Below, one piece after another: positions 1-8,204 of a stretch of DNA of 64,000 nt. The notes beneath the pieces were generated by a model that searched no databases, was not told the origin of the DNA, and saw only the letters and a list, made by a program, of their open reading frames with translations. The DNA is from an uncultured Eisenbergiella sp. Its GTDB lineage: Bacteria > Bacillota > Clostridia > Lachnospirales > Lachnospiraceae. Location of the stretch: contig CAJUEL010000025.1 in the NCBI GenBank assembly GCA_910585455.1, positions 3,866 through 67,865 on the forward strand, in the 5' to 3' direction. The position numbers and the translations under genes are program-made. Every line of letters begins with the position of its first letter. The first letter of the stretch is position 1.

Positions 1-1
1 G

Positions 2-358
2 GTGACGATTGTCTATGCCGTGCTGTTTGTCCTGCCGGTTTCCCTGCTGTTCGTCGCCCTGGGACTGCTTTGCGGAAGCGTTTTTAACGTGAAGCAGGTG
101 GGCGGTATCTGTGGCGCGCTATTGACAAATCTGACCGCTTGGCTTTCCGGCGTGTGGTTTGATCTTGATCTGGTGGGCGGTTCCTTCAAAAAGATCGCCT
201 ATATCCTGCCCTTCGTCCATGCGGTGGAGCTGGAACGTGCCGTGCTCGGCGAACGCTGCGGCGACATTTTTCCACATCTGTATTGGGTGACCGGCTACGG
301 AACGGTCATTCTGCTTGCAGCCATCCTGCTCTTTTTGAGACAGATGAAAAGGCAATAG
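2..358 (+). CDS. ABC-2 type transporter permease, C-terminal part (cut by window edge)
   Basis: This is the last 118 residues of a polytopic membrane protein; the reading frame is open to the left edge, so the true start lies outside. Visible are hydrophobic segments near residues 1-25, 35-55 and 95-113, and the loop pattern of ABC-2 permeases (a GLLCGSVFNVKQVGG segment followed by a hydrophobic hairpin and a short basic tail). Proteins of this type form the membrane channel of drug or lipid exporters and normally follow an ATP-binding subunit gene. The partner gene would be upstream and is not in view, so the substrate cannot be guessed. The family call is moderately firm. Confidence 0.7.
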   Translation: MTIVYAVLFVLPVSLLFVALGLLCGSVFNVKQVGGICGALLTNLTAWLSGVWFDLDLVGGSFKKIAYILPFVHAVELERAVLGERCGDIFPHLYWVTGYGTVILLAAILLFLRQMKRQ

Positions 359-530
359 GGACTTGCAAAAAAATGATTTTTAACAAATCCTGCAAATTTC
401 TTCGCAATTAGCTGAAATTAGAAATAATTCTTAAAGAGTTATTTCTGAAGGTTCCTAAGCTCCGGAACGTGTTACCGGCATTGTCGCGTTGGCATTTCAT
501 CTGTTGGTCTGGAAATTAATTTTCGGGTAG

Positions 531-885
531 CAGGAAGCGTGCTTTACCGGCGGGGCAGGAACAGACCGGGCAGAGCCACAGACAGCCAGGCGGCGGACCG
601 GAGGATCGGGGACGGCACAGGCTGTTTCCGGCTGCTTTATCCGGAGTGGAGAAATTCCCAAAATGGCAGGCTATTCCTGGGACAGGGCGCAAAACTGTCT
701 GAACGCAGTGAGTTTTTTTGCGCCCCGTCCTGTTTGGGAATAGCCGGACATTTTGCGGAATTTCCCGCTCCAGATAACGCGGCTGGAAACAGCCTGTGCC
801 GTCCCCGATCCTCCGGTCCGCCGCCTGGCTGTCTGTGGCTCTGCCCGGTCTGTTCCTGCCCCGCCGGTAAAGTACGCTTCCCCTG
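531..885. repeat. Giant imperfect palindrome (hairpin element 1)
   Basis: About 355 bp form one near-perfect inverted repeat with arms of about 165 bp. The left arm begins AGGAAGCGTGCTTTACCGGC and is matched at 860-885 by its complement. The centre at about 695-712 holds the loop CTGTCTGAACGCAGTGAG, flanked by GGGCGCAAAA and TTTTGCGCCC. Mismatches are few and scattered. No convincing gene lies inside: open frames here are mirror images of each other, as expected for a palindrome. Its inner half is shared with the element at 10592-10900. The stretch 359-530 before it holds only a small AT-rich inverted repeat at 420-446 (AGAAATAA/TTATTTCT) and no gene. Confidence 0.85.
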
Positions 886-943
886 TTCGCAAAGCGCTTT
901 CCCCGTCCTGTCAGATTTTATGGTTTTTTTTGGCGAAGATATA

Positions 944-952
944 TGGTATGAT
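944..952 (+). promoter_or_regulatory. Probable extended -10 promoter for the GH31 gene
   Basis: TGGTATGAT at 944-952 has the TGn extension directly before a TATGAT box, about 60 nt upstream of the chosen start. No good -35 box is seen; a run of T lies at that position. An extended -10 element can work without one. It lies just outside the large palindrome. Confidence 0.45.
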
Positions 953-1011
953 GGGAGAAGGGGTTTTGCGGGAGCAGGATTCCATGAAAGAGCGGAAGAG
1001 AGGCTGTGGGA

Positions 1012-3366
1012 ATGAAATATCATAATGGCTGCTGGCTGCTGCGGGAGGGCGTGGGAAGCTTTTCGCCGCAGCAGGTGTACGAGGTAAAAACGGATGAGGA
1101 TGGGGTGACGCTGTGTGCGCCCACGGCGCGGATTGCCCACAAAGGGGATACGCTGGGCGGCATCAATCTGACGCTGCGCATCAGTGCGCCCATGGAGGGC
1201 GTACTGCGGATACAGACCTTCCATCACAAAGGCGTGACGAAAAAGAAGCCGGAATTTGAATTGCATTTTTCCGGCATAAGACCTGAGATCGTGCAGGAGG
1301 GCGAAACGCTTACGATAAAAAGCGGCGCGCTCGCTCTGGTGATCGACACCGAACATTTTGCCATGCGGTTTGAGCGGGAGGGGAGACTTCTGACAAAGGC
1401 CGGCGCGCAGGACCTGGCATATATAAAGGAGGATTGGAAAGGGTTTGCATATGACAAGGGCGATAAAGCCTGGCTGTGCCAGCAGCTGGGCTTATCCGTG
1501 GATGAGCTGATTTACGGCCTGGGCGAGCGGTTTACGCCCTTTGTCAAAAACGGGCAGTCCGTTTCCATCTGGAACGAGGATGGCGGCACCAGCACGGAGC
1601 AGTCCTATAAAAATATTCCCTTTTACCTGTCCAACCGGGGCTATGGCGTTTTCGTCAACCATCCGGAGCGGGTGGAGTTCGAGGTGGCGACAGAAAATGT
1701 GAGCAAGGTGGCTTTCAGTGTGGCAGGGGAAAGCCTGGATTACTTTTTCATTGACGGCCCTTCCATGAAGGAGGTGCTGATGCGCTACACCGACCTGACC
1801 GGAAAACCCGGTCTGCCCCCTCAGTGGACCTTTGGGCTGTGGTTGTCCACCTCTTTTACCACGGATTATGATGAAAAGACGGTCATGAGCTTCATCGACG
1901 GCATGCTCACGCGGGGAATTCCTCTTTCGGTGTTTCATTTTGACTGCTGCTGGATGCGGGAATTTCACTGGACGGATTTTATCTGGGATGAACGGGTTTT
2001 TCCGGACCCGGCGGGAATGCTGGGCAGAATTCACGAAAAGGGGATTCGCGTATGCGTCTGGATCAATCCTTACATCGGGCAGGAATCGTCTCTGTTTGAT
2101 GAGGGCATGGAAAAGGGATATTTTTTAAAAAGGCAAAACGGTGACGTCTGGCAGTGGGATATGTGGCAGCCGGGGCTGGCGATTGTGGATTTCACCAATC
2201 CGGACGCGTGCAGGTGGTATCAGGAAAAGCTGGAAATGCTGCTGGATATGGGCGTGGACTGCTTCAAGACGGATTTTGGAGAACGGATTCCCACAGACGC
2301 GGTATACCATAACGGCGCGGATCCGGTGAAAATGCACAATTTTTATGCCTATCTCTATAATCAGACGGTCTACAGAGTTCTGGAAGAAAAGCGTGGAAAG
2401 GAAGAAGCGGTGCTGTTTGCGCGCTCCGCTACGGCGGGCGGACAGAAATTCCCCGTTCACTGGGGAGGCGACTGCTGGTCGGACTATGAATCCATGGAGG
2501 AAAGCCTGCGGGGCGGACTGTCGCTGACCGCCAGCGGCTTCGGCTTCTGGAGCCATGATATCGGCGGCTTTGAAAGTACCTCCACGCCCGACGTCTATAA
2601 GCGCTGGGCGGCGTTCGGGCTTTTGTCCACCCATAGCAGACTGCACGGCAGCTCCTCTTACCGGGTGCCCTGGCTGTACGGGGAGGAAGCGGTATCAGTG
2701 GTGCGCTTTTTTACAGGGCTTAAGCTGGAATTGCTGCCCTATCTTTACAGCAGTGCGGTCAATACTGCCCGCACTGGCGTGCCGATGATGCGGGGCATGA
2801 TGCTGGAATTTGAGCGGGACTATAACTGCCGCTATCTGGATAAGCAGTATATGCTGGGGGACAGCCTGCTGGTTGCGCCGGTTTTTAACGAAGAGAGCAT
2901 GGCGCGCTATTATCTGCCGGAAGGGACCTGGGTGAATTATCTGACCGGAGAGACTGCCGGGGGCGGCATCTGGCGGCAGGAACAGCACGGCTATTTGTCC
3001 ATTCCGCTCTGGGCGCCCCAAAACAGCATCATTCCCGTGGGAATCCGGCATGCGCATGTGGATTACCGCTTTGATCAAAATCTGGAGCTTAAGGTGTTTG
3101 CGCTGCATGAAAGAGCGGAAACCGTCGTGTATCAGGACAGAGCGGTGGTTGTAAAGGCTGCGTTCGAAAGAAAGGGCAGCAGGATTACCGGTCATGTGAC
3201 GGGGGGCGCAGGGTGCCGCGTGCGGTTTGTGAATTGCAGGGCTGTGATCGCATCCAACACGGCAGCGATCGAGGGCATGGACACGGTTCTGGAGCTGACG
3301 GGAAATGAGACGGAGGTTTTGCTGGAAATTCTGGAAAATTCAGACCTGTCTGAGCCGCTACGATAG
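1012..3366 (+). CDS. yicI: Alpha-xylosidase, glycoside hydrolase family 31 (YicI-like)
   Basis: Predicted cytoplasmic retaining alpha-glycosidase that releases alpha-linked xylose from isoprimeverose and xyloglucan fragments. The catalytic nucleophile is Asp421 in KTDFGERIP, and the acid/base is Asp487 in WGGDCWSD. Both are offset by five residues from Asp416 and Asp482 of E. coli YicI. The length (784 residues) fits the family, with an N-terminal beta-sandwich, a central TIM barrel and a C-terminal beta domain. ATG at 1012 is chosen because GGAAGAGAGG lies 8 nt upstream; the GTG at 1006 is too close to it. The next gene follows after 40 bp. Other GH31 activities are possible, but the FKTDFGERIP motif favours alpha-xylosidase. 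Confidence 0.9.
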   Translation: MKYHNGCWLLREGVGSFSPQQVYEVKTDEDGVTLCAPTARIAHKGDTLGGINLTLRISAPMEGVLRIQTFHHKGVTKKKPEFELHFSGIRPEIVQEGETLTIKSGALALVIDTEHFAMRFEREGRLLTKAGAQDLAYIKEDWKGFAYDKGDKAWLCQQLGLSVDELIYGLGERFTPFVKNGQSVSIWNEDGGTSTEQSYKNIPFYLSNRGYGVFVNHPERVEFEVATENVSKVAFSVAGESLDYFFIDGPSMKEVLMRYTDLTGKPGLPPQWTFGLWLSTSFTTDYDEKTVMSFIDGMLTRGIPLSVFHFDCCWMREFHWTDFIWDERVFPDPAGMLGRIHEKGIRVCVWINPYIGQESSLFDEGMEKGYFLKRQNGDVWQWDMWQPGLAIVDFTNPDACRWYQEKLEMLLDMGVDCFKTDFGERIPTDAVYHNGADPVKMHNFYAYLYNQTVYRVLEEKRGKEEAVLFARSATAGGQKFPVHWGGDCWSDYESMEESLRGGLSLTASGFGFWSHDIGGFESTSTPDVYKRWAAFGLLSTHSRLHGSSSYRVPWLYGEEAVSVVRFFTGLKLELLPYLYSSAVNTARTGVPMMRGMMLEFERDYNCRYLDKQYMLGDSLLVAPVFNEESMARYYLPEGTWVNYLTGETAGGGIWRQEQHGYLSIPLWAPQNSIIPVGIRHAHVDYRFDQNLELKVFALHERAETVVYQDRAVVVKAAFERKGSRITGHVTGGAGCRVRFVNCRAVIASNTAAIEGMDTVLELTGNETEVLLEILENSDLSEPLR

Positions 3367-3406
3367 AAGCGCTTTCAAATGAAATCATAAAAGGAAGGAA
3401 AGAACA

Positions 3407-4600
3407 ATGATCGCAGAACAATACAGAAAGATGCTGGGACAAAAGTCGGTGATCCGTACGCTGGCGGAAAAGGCTGCGGAGCGCGCTGCCCTGATCGGAA
3501 AGGAAAATGTCTTTGACTACAGTCTGGGCAATCCGTCCGTGCCGGCGCCCCAGTGCTTTACGGAAGCGGTGCTTTCGCTTTTGCAGAAGGAGGAGCCGGT
3601 GGCGCTGCATGGCTACAGTCCGACGCTGGGGATCTGGTCCGTTAAGGAAGCGATAGCGGCGTCCTTAAATGAGCGTTTTGGCATGAATTACGGGCCGGAG
3701 CATATTTTTCCCACATCGGCGGCGGCGGCATCCATCGCCCATGCGCTGCGGGCGGTGACGGCGCCAGGGGATGAGGTGTTGACCTTTGCACCCTTTTTCC
3801 CGGAATATCATCCCTATGTGGATCTGACGGGAGCGGTTCTTAAGGTGGTGCCTGCGGATACGAAGGCATTCCAGATCGATTTTGAAGCCTTTGAGAGCAT
3901 GATCGGGGAAAAAACGGCGGCGGTGCTCATCAACACGCCGAACAACCCGTCAGGCGCGGTCTATTCTGCGGATACGCTGACCAGGCTGGCGCGGATTCTG
4001 ACGGAAAAAAGCAAAAGCTACGGACATGACATTTTCCTGATTTCCGACGAGCCCTACCGGGAAATCGTGTTTGACGGGAAAAAGCAGCCCTATGTTTCCG
4101 GATTTTATGCCAATACGATCGCCTGCTATTCCTTCTCCAAGGCGCTATCCCTGCCGGGGGAAAGAATCGGCTATCTGGCGGTCAATCCCGCCTGCCCGGA
4201 TGCGGCGCTGATCGTGAATATGTGCGGGCAGATTTCCAGAGGGATCGGGCACAACTGCCCGTCCTCTCTCATGCAGCTTGCGGTGGCGAAGGTGCTGGAT
4301 CAGACCGCGGATTTTTCCATTTATGAAAAGAACCGGAATCTGCTCTATGACTGTCTGACGGATATCGGGTTTGAGGTGGTAAAGCCGGAAGGGACCTTTT
4401 ATATTTTCCCCAAAGCGCTGGAGGAGGATGCGGTAGCCTTCTGTGAAAAGGCGCTGCAGTATGATCTGGTGCTCGTTCCGGCGGACAGCTTTGCATGCCC
4501 TGGATATTTCCGGATGGCATATTGCGTGGATACGCAGAAGGTGGAACGCTCTCTTCCCGTGCTGCGCAGGTTTGCAAGGGAAATGTACGGCAGAGGCTGA
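3407..4600 (+). CDS. Pyridoxal-phosphate-dependent aminotransferase, class I/II
   Basis: Fold-type I PLP enzyme of 397 residues that moves an amino group between an amino acid and a 2-oxo acid in the cytoplasm. The Schiff-base lysine is Lys245 in SFSKALSLPGER, followed by the phosphate-binding Arg253. Asn179/Asn180 in NTPNNPSG and Asp214 and Tyr217 in ISDEPY are the usual cofactor contacts. It resembles aspartate-aminotransferase-like proteins, but the substrate cannot be read from the sequence. The RBS AAGGAAGG precedes the ATG. It lies between the alpha-xylosidase and a phospholipase on the same strand with short gaps, so co-transcription is likely, although no shared pathway is evident. 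Confidence 0.87.
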   Translation: MIAEQYRKMLGQKSVIRTLAEKAAERAALIGKENVFDYSLGNPSVPAPQCFTEAVLSLLQKEEPVALHGYSPTLGIWSVKEAIAASLNERFGMNYGPEHIFPTSAAAASIAHALRAVTAPGDEVLTFAPFFPEYHPYVDLTGAVLKVVPADTKAFQIDFEAFESMIGEKTAAVLINTPNNPSGAVYSADTLTRLARILTEKSKSYGHDIFLISDEPYREIVFDGKKQPYVSGFYANTIACYSFSKALSLPGERIGYLAVNPACPDAALIVNMCGQISRGIGHNCPSSLMQLAVAKVLDQTADFSIYEKNRNLLYDCLTDIGFEVVKPEGTFYIFPKALEEDAVAFCEKALQYDLVLVPADSFACPGYFRMAYCVDTQKVERSLPVLRRFAREMYGRG

Positions 4601-4645
4601 AAAGCGTAACCGTTTGGGCATTGAATAGAAACAGGAGGCATATAC

Positions 4646-5497
4646 ATGCTATATCAGGCAGGACTTGTGCTGGAGGGCGGCGGCATGAAGGGCGTCTATA
4701 CCTCCGGCGTGCTGGATTTTTTTCTGGATAAGGGAATCAACTTTGCAAAGAGCTATGGCGTTTCGGCGGGCGCATGCACGCTGTGCAGCTATCTTTCCGG
4801 ACAGCGGGGCAGGGGACTGGCGGTAACGGTGGATTATCTGAAGGATAAAAATTACTGCAGTCTTTACAGCCTGCTGTGGACGGGGGATTTGTTCAATGTG
4901 GATATGTGCTACCGCAAAATCCCCGATGAGCTCAATCCGTTTGATTATGACGCTTTTAACAAAAATGAAGGCAAAGGCTATGCGGTTGTGACCAATATTG
5001 TGACCGGGCTTGCAGAATATATGCCGCTTCGGGATATGCATAAGGATATTGCAGCGGTGCGCGCCTCCGCCTCCATGCCGCTGGTTTCCAGAAATGTGCC
5101 GATCGGCAGCGGATTGTATCTGGATGGCGGCATGGCGGATCCGATCCCGATTCTGCATGCCGTTACGGATGGAAACCGGAAAAATGTGGTGGTTATGACA
5201 AAAGAAGTCGGGTATCGCAGGGAGCCCTTCCGGATGCTTCCTTTGATCCGGGCGAAATACCAAAGCTACCCGAAGGTGTATGAGCTCATGGAAAACCGCC
5301 ATATCGCCTATAACCAGACGCTGGATTATCTGCGGGCGCAGGCGGAGGGCGGAAAGGTTTTTCTGCTGCAGCCAAAGCGCAAAAGCGATGTGGGAAGAGT
5401 GGAGAAGAACCGGGATAAGCTGCTTGCGCTGTATCAGGAGGGCTATGACGAGGCGGCGGAGCGATATGAGGAACTGATTGATTTTCTGGAAAAATAA
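4646..5497 (+). CDS. Patatin-like phospholipase family protein
   Basis: Predicted Ser/Asp-dyad lipid acyl hydrolase of 283 residues. The oxyanion-hole motif GGGMKG is at 11-16, the nucleophile is Ser40 in GVSAG, and the dyad aspartate is Asp160 in DGG. It has no signal peptide, so it should act in the cytoplasm or at the inner face of the membrane. The layout matches the short bacterial RssA/YjjU type of patatins, with a basic helical C-terminal tail. AGGAGG sits 7 nt before the ATG. Its neighbour uppP also deals with membrane lipids, which hints at lipid turnover, but the substrate is unknown. Confidence 0.85.
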   Translation: MLYQAGLVLEGGGMKGVYTSGVLDFFLDKGINFAKSYGVSAGACTLCSYLSGQRGRGLAVTVDYLKDKNYCSLYSLLWTGDLFNVDMCYRKIPDELNPFDYDAFNKNEGKGYAVVTNIVTGLAEYMPLRDMHKDIAAVRASASMPLVSRNVPIGSGLYLDGGMADPIPILHAVTDGNRKNVVVMTKEVGYRREPFRMLPLIRAKYQSYPKVYELMENRHIAYNQTLDYLRAQAEGGKVFLLQPKRKSDVGRVEKNRDKLLALYQEGYDEAAERYEELIDFLEK

Positions 5498-5500
5498 ATG

Positions 5501-5525
5501 TCACCGGTCATGGAGAAAGCGGTGA
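5501..5525. repeat. 25-bp intergenic palindrome, REP-like copy A
   Basis: An imperfect palindrome with ends TCACCG and CGGTGA around a 13-nt middle, in the gap between the patatin gene and uppP. It aligns in length and sequence with copies at 26564-26588, 47760-47784 and 61223-61247. The shared half-site is close to TCACYGGTCAC. Confidence 0.55.
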
Positions 5526-5547
5526 AAAATAAAGGGAGGTTTCAGCA

Positions 5548-6399
5548 TTGGAGAATTTGATAGAGCTGTTAAAGGCGGTGCTGTTTGGCGTCGTGGAGGG
5601 AATCACGGAATGGCTGCCCATCAGCAGTACCGGGCATATGATTTTGCTCAATGAATTCGTGCATATGCAGGTGCGGCAGGAATTCTGGGATATGTTTCTG
5701 GTGGTGGTGCAGCTGGGGGCGATCCTTGCCGTGGTCATTTTGTACTGGAATAAGATTTTTCCCTTTGATTTTTCCAGACAGGCAAAAAGCGTCATTCGCA
5801 CGGATATTTTCATGATGTGGTTTAAAATTGTCGCGGCGTGCGTTCCGGCGGCGGTGGTGGGTATTTTTTTCGATGAATTTCTGGAAAAATATTTATATAA
5901 TCCGGTCACGGTCGCGATCATGTTGATTTTGTTCGGTATCGGATTTCTCATCATTGAGAATGGCAATAAGGGGAAGAAAGCCCGGGTGCGCAGCTTGAAG
6001 AAGCTGACCTTTCAGGACGCGCTGATCATTGGTCTGTTTCAGCTGATCGCGGCGATATTTCCCGGCACCTCCCGTTCCGGCGCGACGATTCTGGGCGGAT
6101 TGATGATCGGGGTTTCCCGGACCGTGGCGGCAGAATTTACCTTCTTTCTGGCGATTCCGGTCATGCTGGGGGCGAGCCTGTTAAAGATCGTGAAGTTTGG
6201 GTTTGCCTTTGAGGGAAATGAGATTATGATTTTGCTGGTGGGCATGGTGGTGGCGTTTGTGGTGTCCGTGGCAGTCATCCGGTTTCTGATGGGCTATATC
6301 AAAAAACACGATTTCAAGGCCTTTGGCTGGTATCGCATCGTTCTCGGCGCGCTGGTGCTGGTTTACTTCTTCCTCATCAAGGGGCGTGTGGGCGCATAG
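5548..6399 (+). CDS. uppP: Undecaprenyl-diphosphatase (UppP/BacA)
   Basis: Integral membrane enzyme that dephosphorylates undecaprenyl diphosphate to recycle the lipid carrier for cell wall and surface glycan synthesis; it also gives bacitracin tolerance. Both family signatures are present: EGITEWLPISSTGH at 17-30 with the catalytic Glu17/Glu21 pair, and PGTSRSG at 172-178. Length (283) and the multiple hydrophobic segments fit. The start is TTG at 5548, chosen because AAAGGGAGG ends 8 nt upstream and the protein begins at the usual point. The gene ends this co-directional group before a strong terminator. Its product would serve the large polysaccharide cluster from 13.8 kb. Confidence 0.95.
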   Translation: MENLIELLKAVLFGVVEGITEWLPISSTGHMILLNEFVHMQVRQEFWDMFLVVVQLGAILAVVILYWNKIFPFDFSRQAKSVIRTDIFMMWFKIVAACVPAAVVGIFFDEFLEKYLYNPVTVAIMLILFGIGFLIIENGNKGKKARVRSLKKLTFQDALIIGLFQLIAAIFPGTSRSGATILGGLMIGVSRTVAAEFTFFLAIPVMLGASLLKIVKFGFAFEGNEIMILLVGMVVAFVVSVAVIRFLMGYIKKHDFKAFGWYRIVLGALVLVYFFLIKGRVGA

Positions 6400-6412
6400 T
6401 GTGAAGAATATA

Positions 6413-6461
6413 AAAACGGGCTTTCGCCCTGCAGAATATTGCAGAGGCGAAAGCCCGTTTT
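6413..6461. terminator. Bidirectional intrinsic terminator between convergent genes
   Basis: A 16-bp stem (AAAACGGGCTTTCGCC and its complement) with a CTGCAG...CTGCAA inner loop lies between uppP and the convergent DUF3048 gene. The arm ends give T-rich tails on both strands, so it can stop transcription from either side. Confidence 0.85.
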
Positions 6462-6540
6462 CATTCTGTGAGCGGCAGACAGGAGGGCGAAGGGAGAAAA
6501 CATCCGGATGCCATCCTGTCGCTTGCCGGCAAAAATCAGT

Positions 6541-7710
6541 TTATTCGGCATCAAAGGAAATGCCATCCTTGATGATGCAAATGTTGGTTTTACCGGGATT
6601 TAAGACGATTTCGTTGCCGTCATCATCATAGTACCTGGTTGCGCCGTAGTCGCTCGTTTTTTTCCATCTCACATGGATGCCCTTGCCGTTTGTGAAAAAG
6701 TACCCGTCCTTGGTATCGTCATGGCACTGGAAGCCGAGATAGCCATTGGAATCCCGGTTCTCATAATGGGCGATCTGCACGATGACATTTTTGAAAGCCA
6801 GCTGCTGGTTGTTCGCGCCGTCGATGTGCTTCTTGTCGCCGCTTTGCATGCCCTGGAAGCGATAATACAGACCGTCGGATTCGTTATATTCAAAGTAGGT
6901 CTTGGTCATCGGGTAAGGACCTGACAAATCAATTTTGCTGGCGCTGATCAGACCGCTGTACTGCTCCAGCGTATTGGGAGAGGAGGCGGAGGCGAACTGG
7001 AAATGATCGCCTGTGTAATTTTCCGTATAGGTTTCGGAATAGCCCAGTTTCTGTATCGCGGATAAAATCCGATCCCCGCTGGTATAGGCGTTATGCGGCG
7101 CCTTCCGGTCATCCGTGCGGTAGAAGGCGGCGTCCACCAGTCCCTTTTTCTGGGAGGAGTCGGATGCGAGCACAGCGCCGGTGATATTGTTCGTGGTAGG
7201 ATCGTTAATGATATCCAGGATGTAGAAGGGACCGCCGATGTGGCAATAAACCGCATCCCATTCCTTTGCCCAGTATACGTAATAGTCGCGGCAGCTTCTG
7301 ATATTGCCGATCCGATCCATATTTCTCCAGTCCTTAAAGACTGCCATTAAACGTGTCATATTGCCTTCTACGCTGCATTCATATAAAATATCCGCATTGG
7401 AAATGCCGTATTGGGGCAGACAGGCGTTTTCGTTCGGAATCATGACCGCGATCGGTCTCTGGTTTTCCAGATCGCCCGAAATCCATTCTCCGGTCAGAGT
7501 GCTTTTTACCATGCCTTCCTCGGGCGGAAGGTCTTCGTTGACGGTTTCCGTCTCAGGCTGTGTTTCTGCCGGAGGCGGCGTTGTTTCCTGGGGGGTAGAT
7601 TCCAATTCGTTAATCGCAACCGTTTCAACAGGAGCCTCTTCTTTCCCGCAGCCGGCCAGCAAAGTCATGCAGGTCAGACCGGTCAGAAGAATGACAGCTA
7701 ATTTCTTCAT
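6541..7710 (-). CDS. DUF3048 domain lipoprotein (YerB-like)
   Basis: Predicted secreted lipoprotein of 389 residues. A lipoprotein signal ends at LLAGC, with Cys21 as the lipid-anchored residue, followed by a Pro/Thr/Glu-rich linker to about residue 65. The rest matches the DUF3048 pattern, including ISNADILYE, RLMAVF, IGNIRSCRDYYVYWA and HIGG segments. The function of the family is not established; members sit on the outer face of the membrane. The start at 7710 is chosen because GCGAGGAT lies about 9 nt upstream and it places the signal peptide at the N-terminus. A sigma-A-type promoter lies about 75 bp upstream. Confidence 0.85.
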   Translation of the reverse strand: MKKLAVILLTGLTCMTLLAGCGKEEAPVETVAINELESTPQETTPPPAETQPETETVNEDLPPEEGMVKSTLTGEWISGDLENQRPIAVMIPNENACLPQYGISNADILYECSVEGNMTRLMAVFKDWRNMDRIGNIRSCRDYYVYWAKEWDAVYCHIGGPFYILDIINDPTTNNITGAVLASDSSQKKGLVDAAFYRTDDRKAPHNAYTSGDRILSAIQKLGYSETYTENYTGDHFQFASASSPNTLEQYSGLISASKIDLSGPYPMTKTYFEYNESDGLYYRFQGMQSGDKKHIDGANNQQLAFKNVIVQIAHYENRDSNGYLGFQCHDDTKDGYFFTNGKGIHVRWKKTSDYGATRYYDDDGNEIVLNPGKTNICIIKDGISFDAE

Positions 7711-7783
7711 GTAACAATATCCTCGCTTTCTTTCCATTCATTGATAACGACAAGTCCGGACAAGCTCCGGCGCCATGTTATTG

Positions 7784-7812
7784 ATTATAACGTAACGGGA
7801 AAAGTTTGTCAC
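7784..7812 (-). promoter_or_regulatory. Sigma-A-type promoter for the DUF3048 lipoprotein
   Basis: On the minus strand GTGACA and TATAAT are separated by 17 nt. The gap 7711-8021 otherwise holds a small CCGGA...TCCGG hairpin in the leader and nothing else I can support, apart from a weak TAAAAT box near 7970 that could serve the rightward small gene. Confidence 0.7.
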
Positions 7813-8021
7813 TATTTATTCGCGTTTTTTCCGGAAAAATATATCCGCAGCCCATTACCCCGCCTGCCCTTCCCGGCTATTCTCCCCACCCCGTCAAAAG
7901 TAACGGGCGGAAAGCCGGCAAAAGAAGATTGCGCAAAATTTGATGGAATTGAGAACAGGGATGTGATAAAATAACAGTGTTGCATGGTTCAATAGATCTG
8001 AATTTGCAAAGGAGCATCGGG

Positions 8022-8204
8022 ATGAGAAAAAAATATTTGAATATGGCCGTTATTGGTGTGGTATTTTGTCTTATGGCTTGTGTAAATCTGTTACTCGATA
8101 TTAACGGCATATTAGCCCTTGTTCAAATTGTTTTTGGGATACCTTTTGTTGTGACAGGATTGATTCAGATATCCGTGAGGGCGGACAGACAGGAGCTAAG
8201 GTGA
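8022..8204 (+). CDS. Small two-segment membrane protein of unknown function
   Basis: A 60-residue protein with two hydrophobic segments (about 6-24 and 29-49) joined by a tight LDINGI turn, and a charged C-terminus. AGGAG lies 8 nt before ATG 8022; the frame is open from 7977, but the earlier start has no ribosome site. Its stop overlaps the GTG start of the next gene, which implies translational coupling with the large GT39-like membrane protein. I do not recognise the family. It could be an accessory subunit of that protein. Confidence 0.6.
   Translation: MRKKYLNMAVIGVVFCLMACVNLLLDINGILALVQIVFGIPFVVTGLIQISVRADRQELR

Noticed and set aside
420..446. Small AT-rich inverted repeat considered as a terminator for the first gene
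   Set aside because: No T-run follows and the stem is weak, so it is mentioned only within the gap description.
637..1356. Minus-strand frame of 239 residues across hairpin element 1 and the start of yicI
   Set aside because: It covers the palindrome and antisense of a real gene; its sequence repeats the mirrored + frame of the palindrome.
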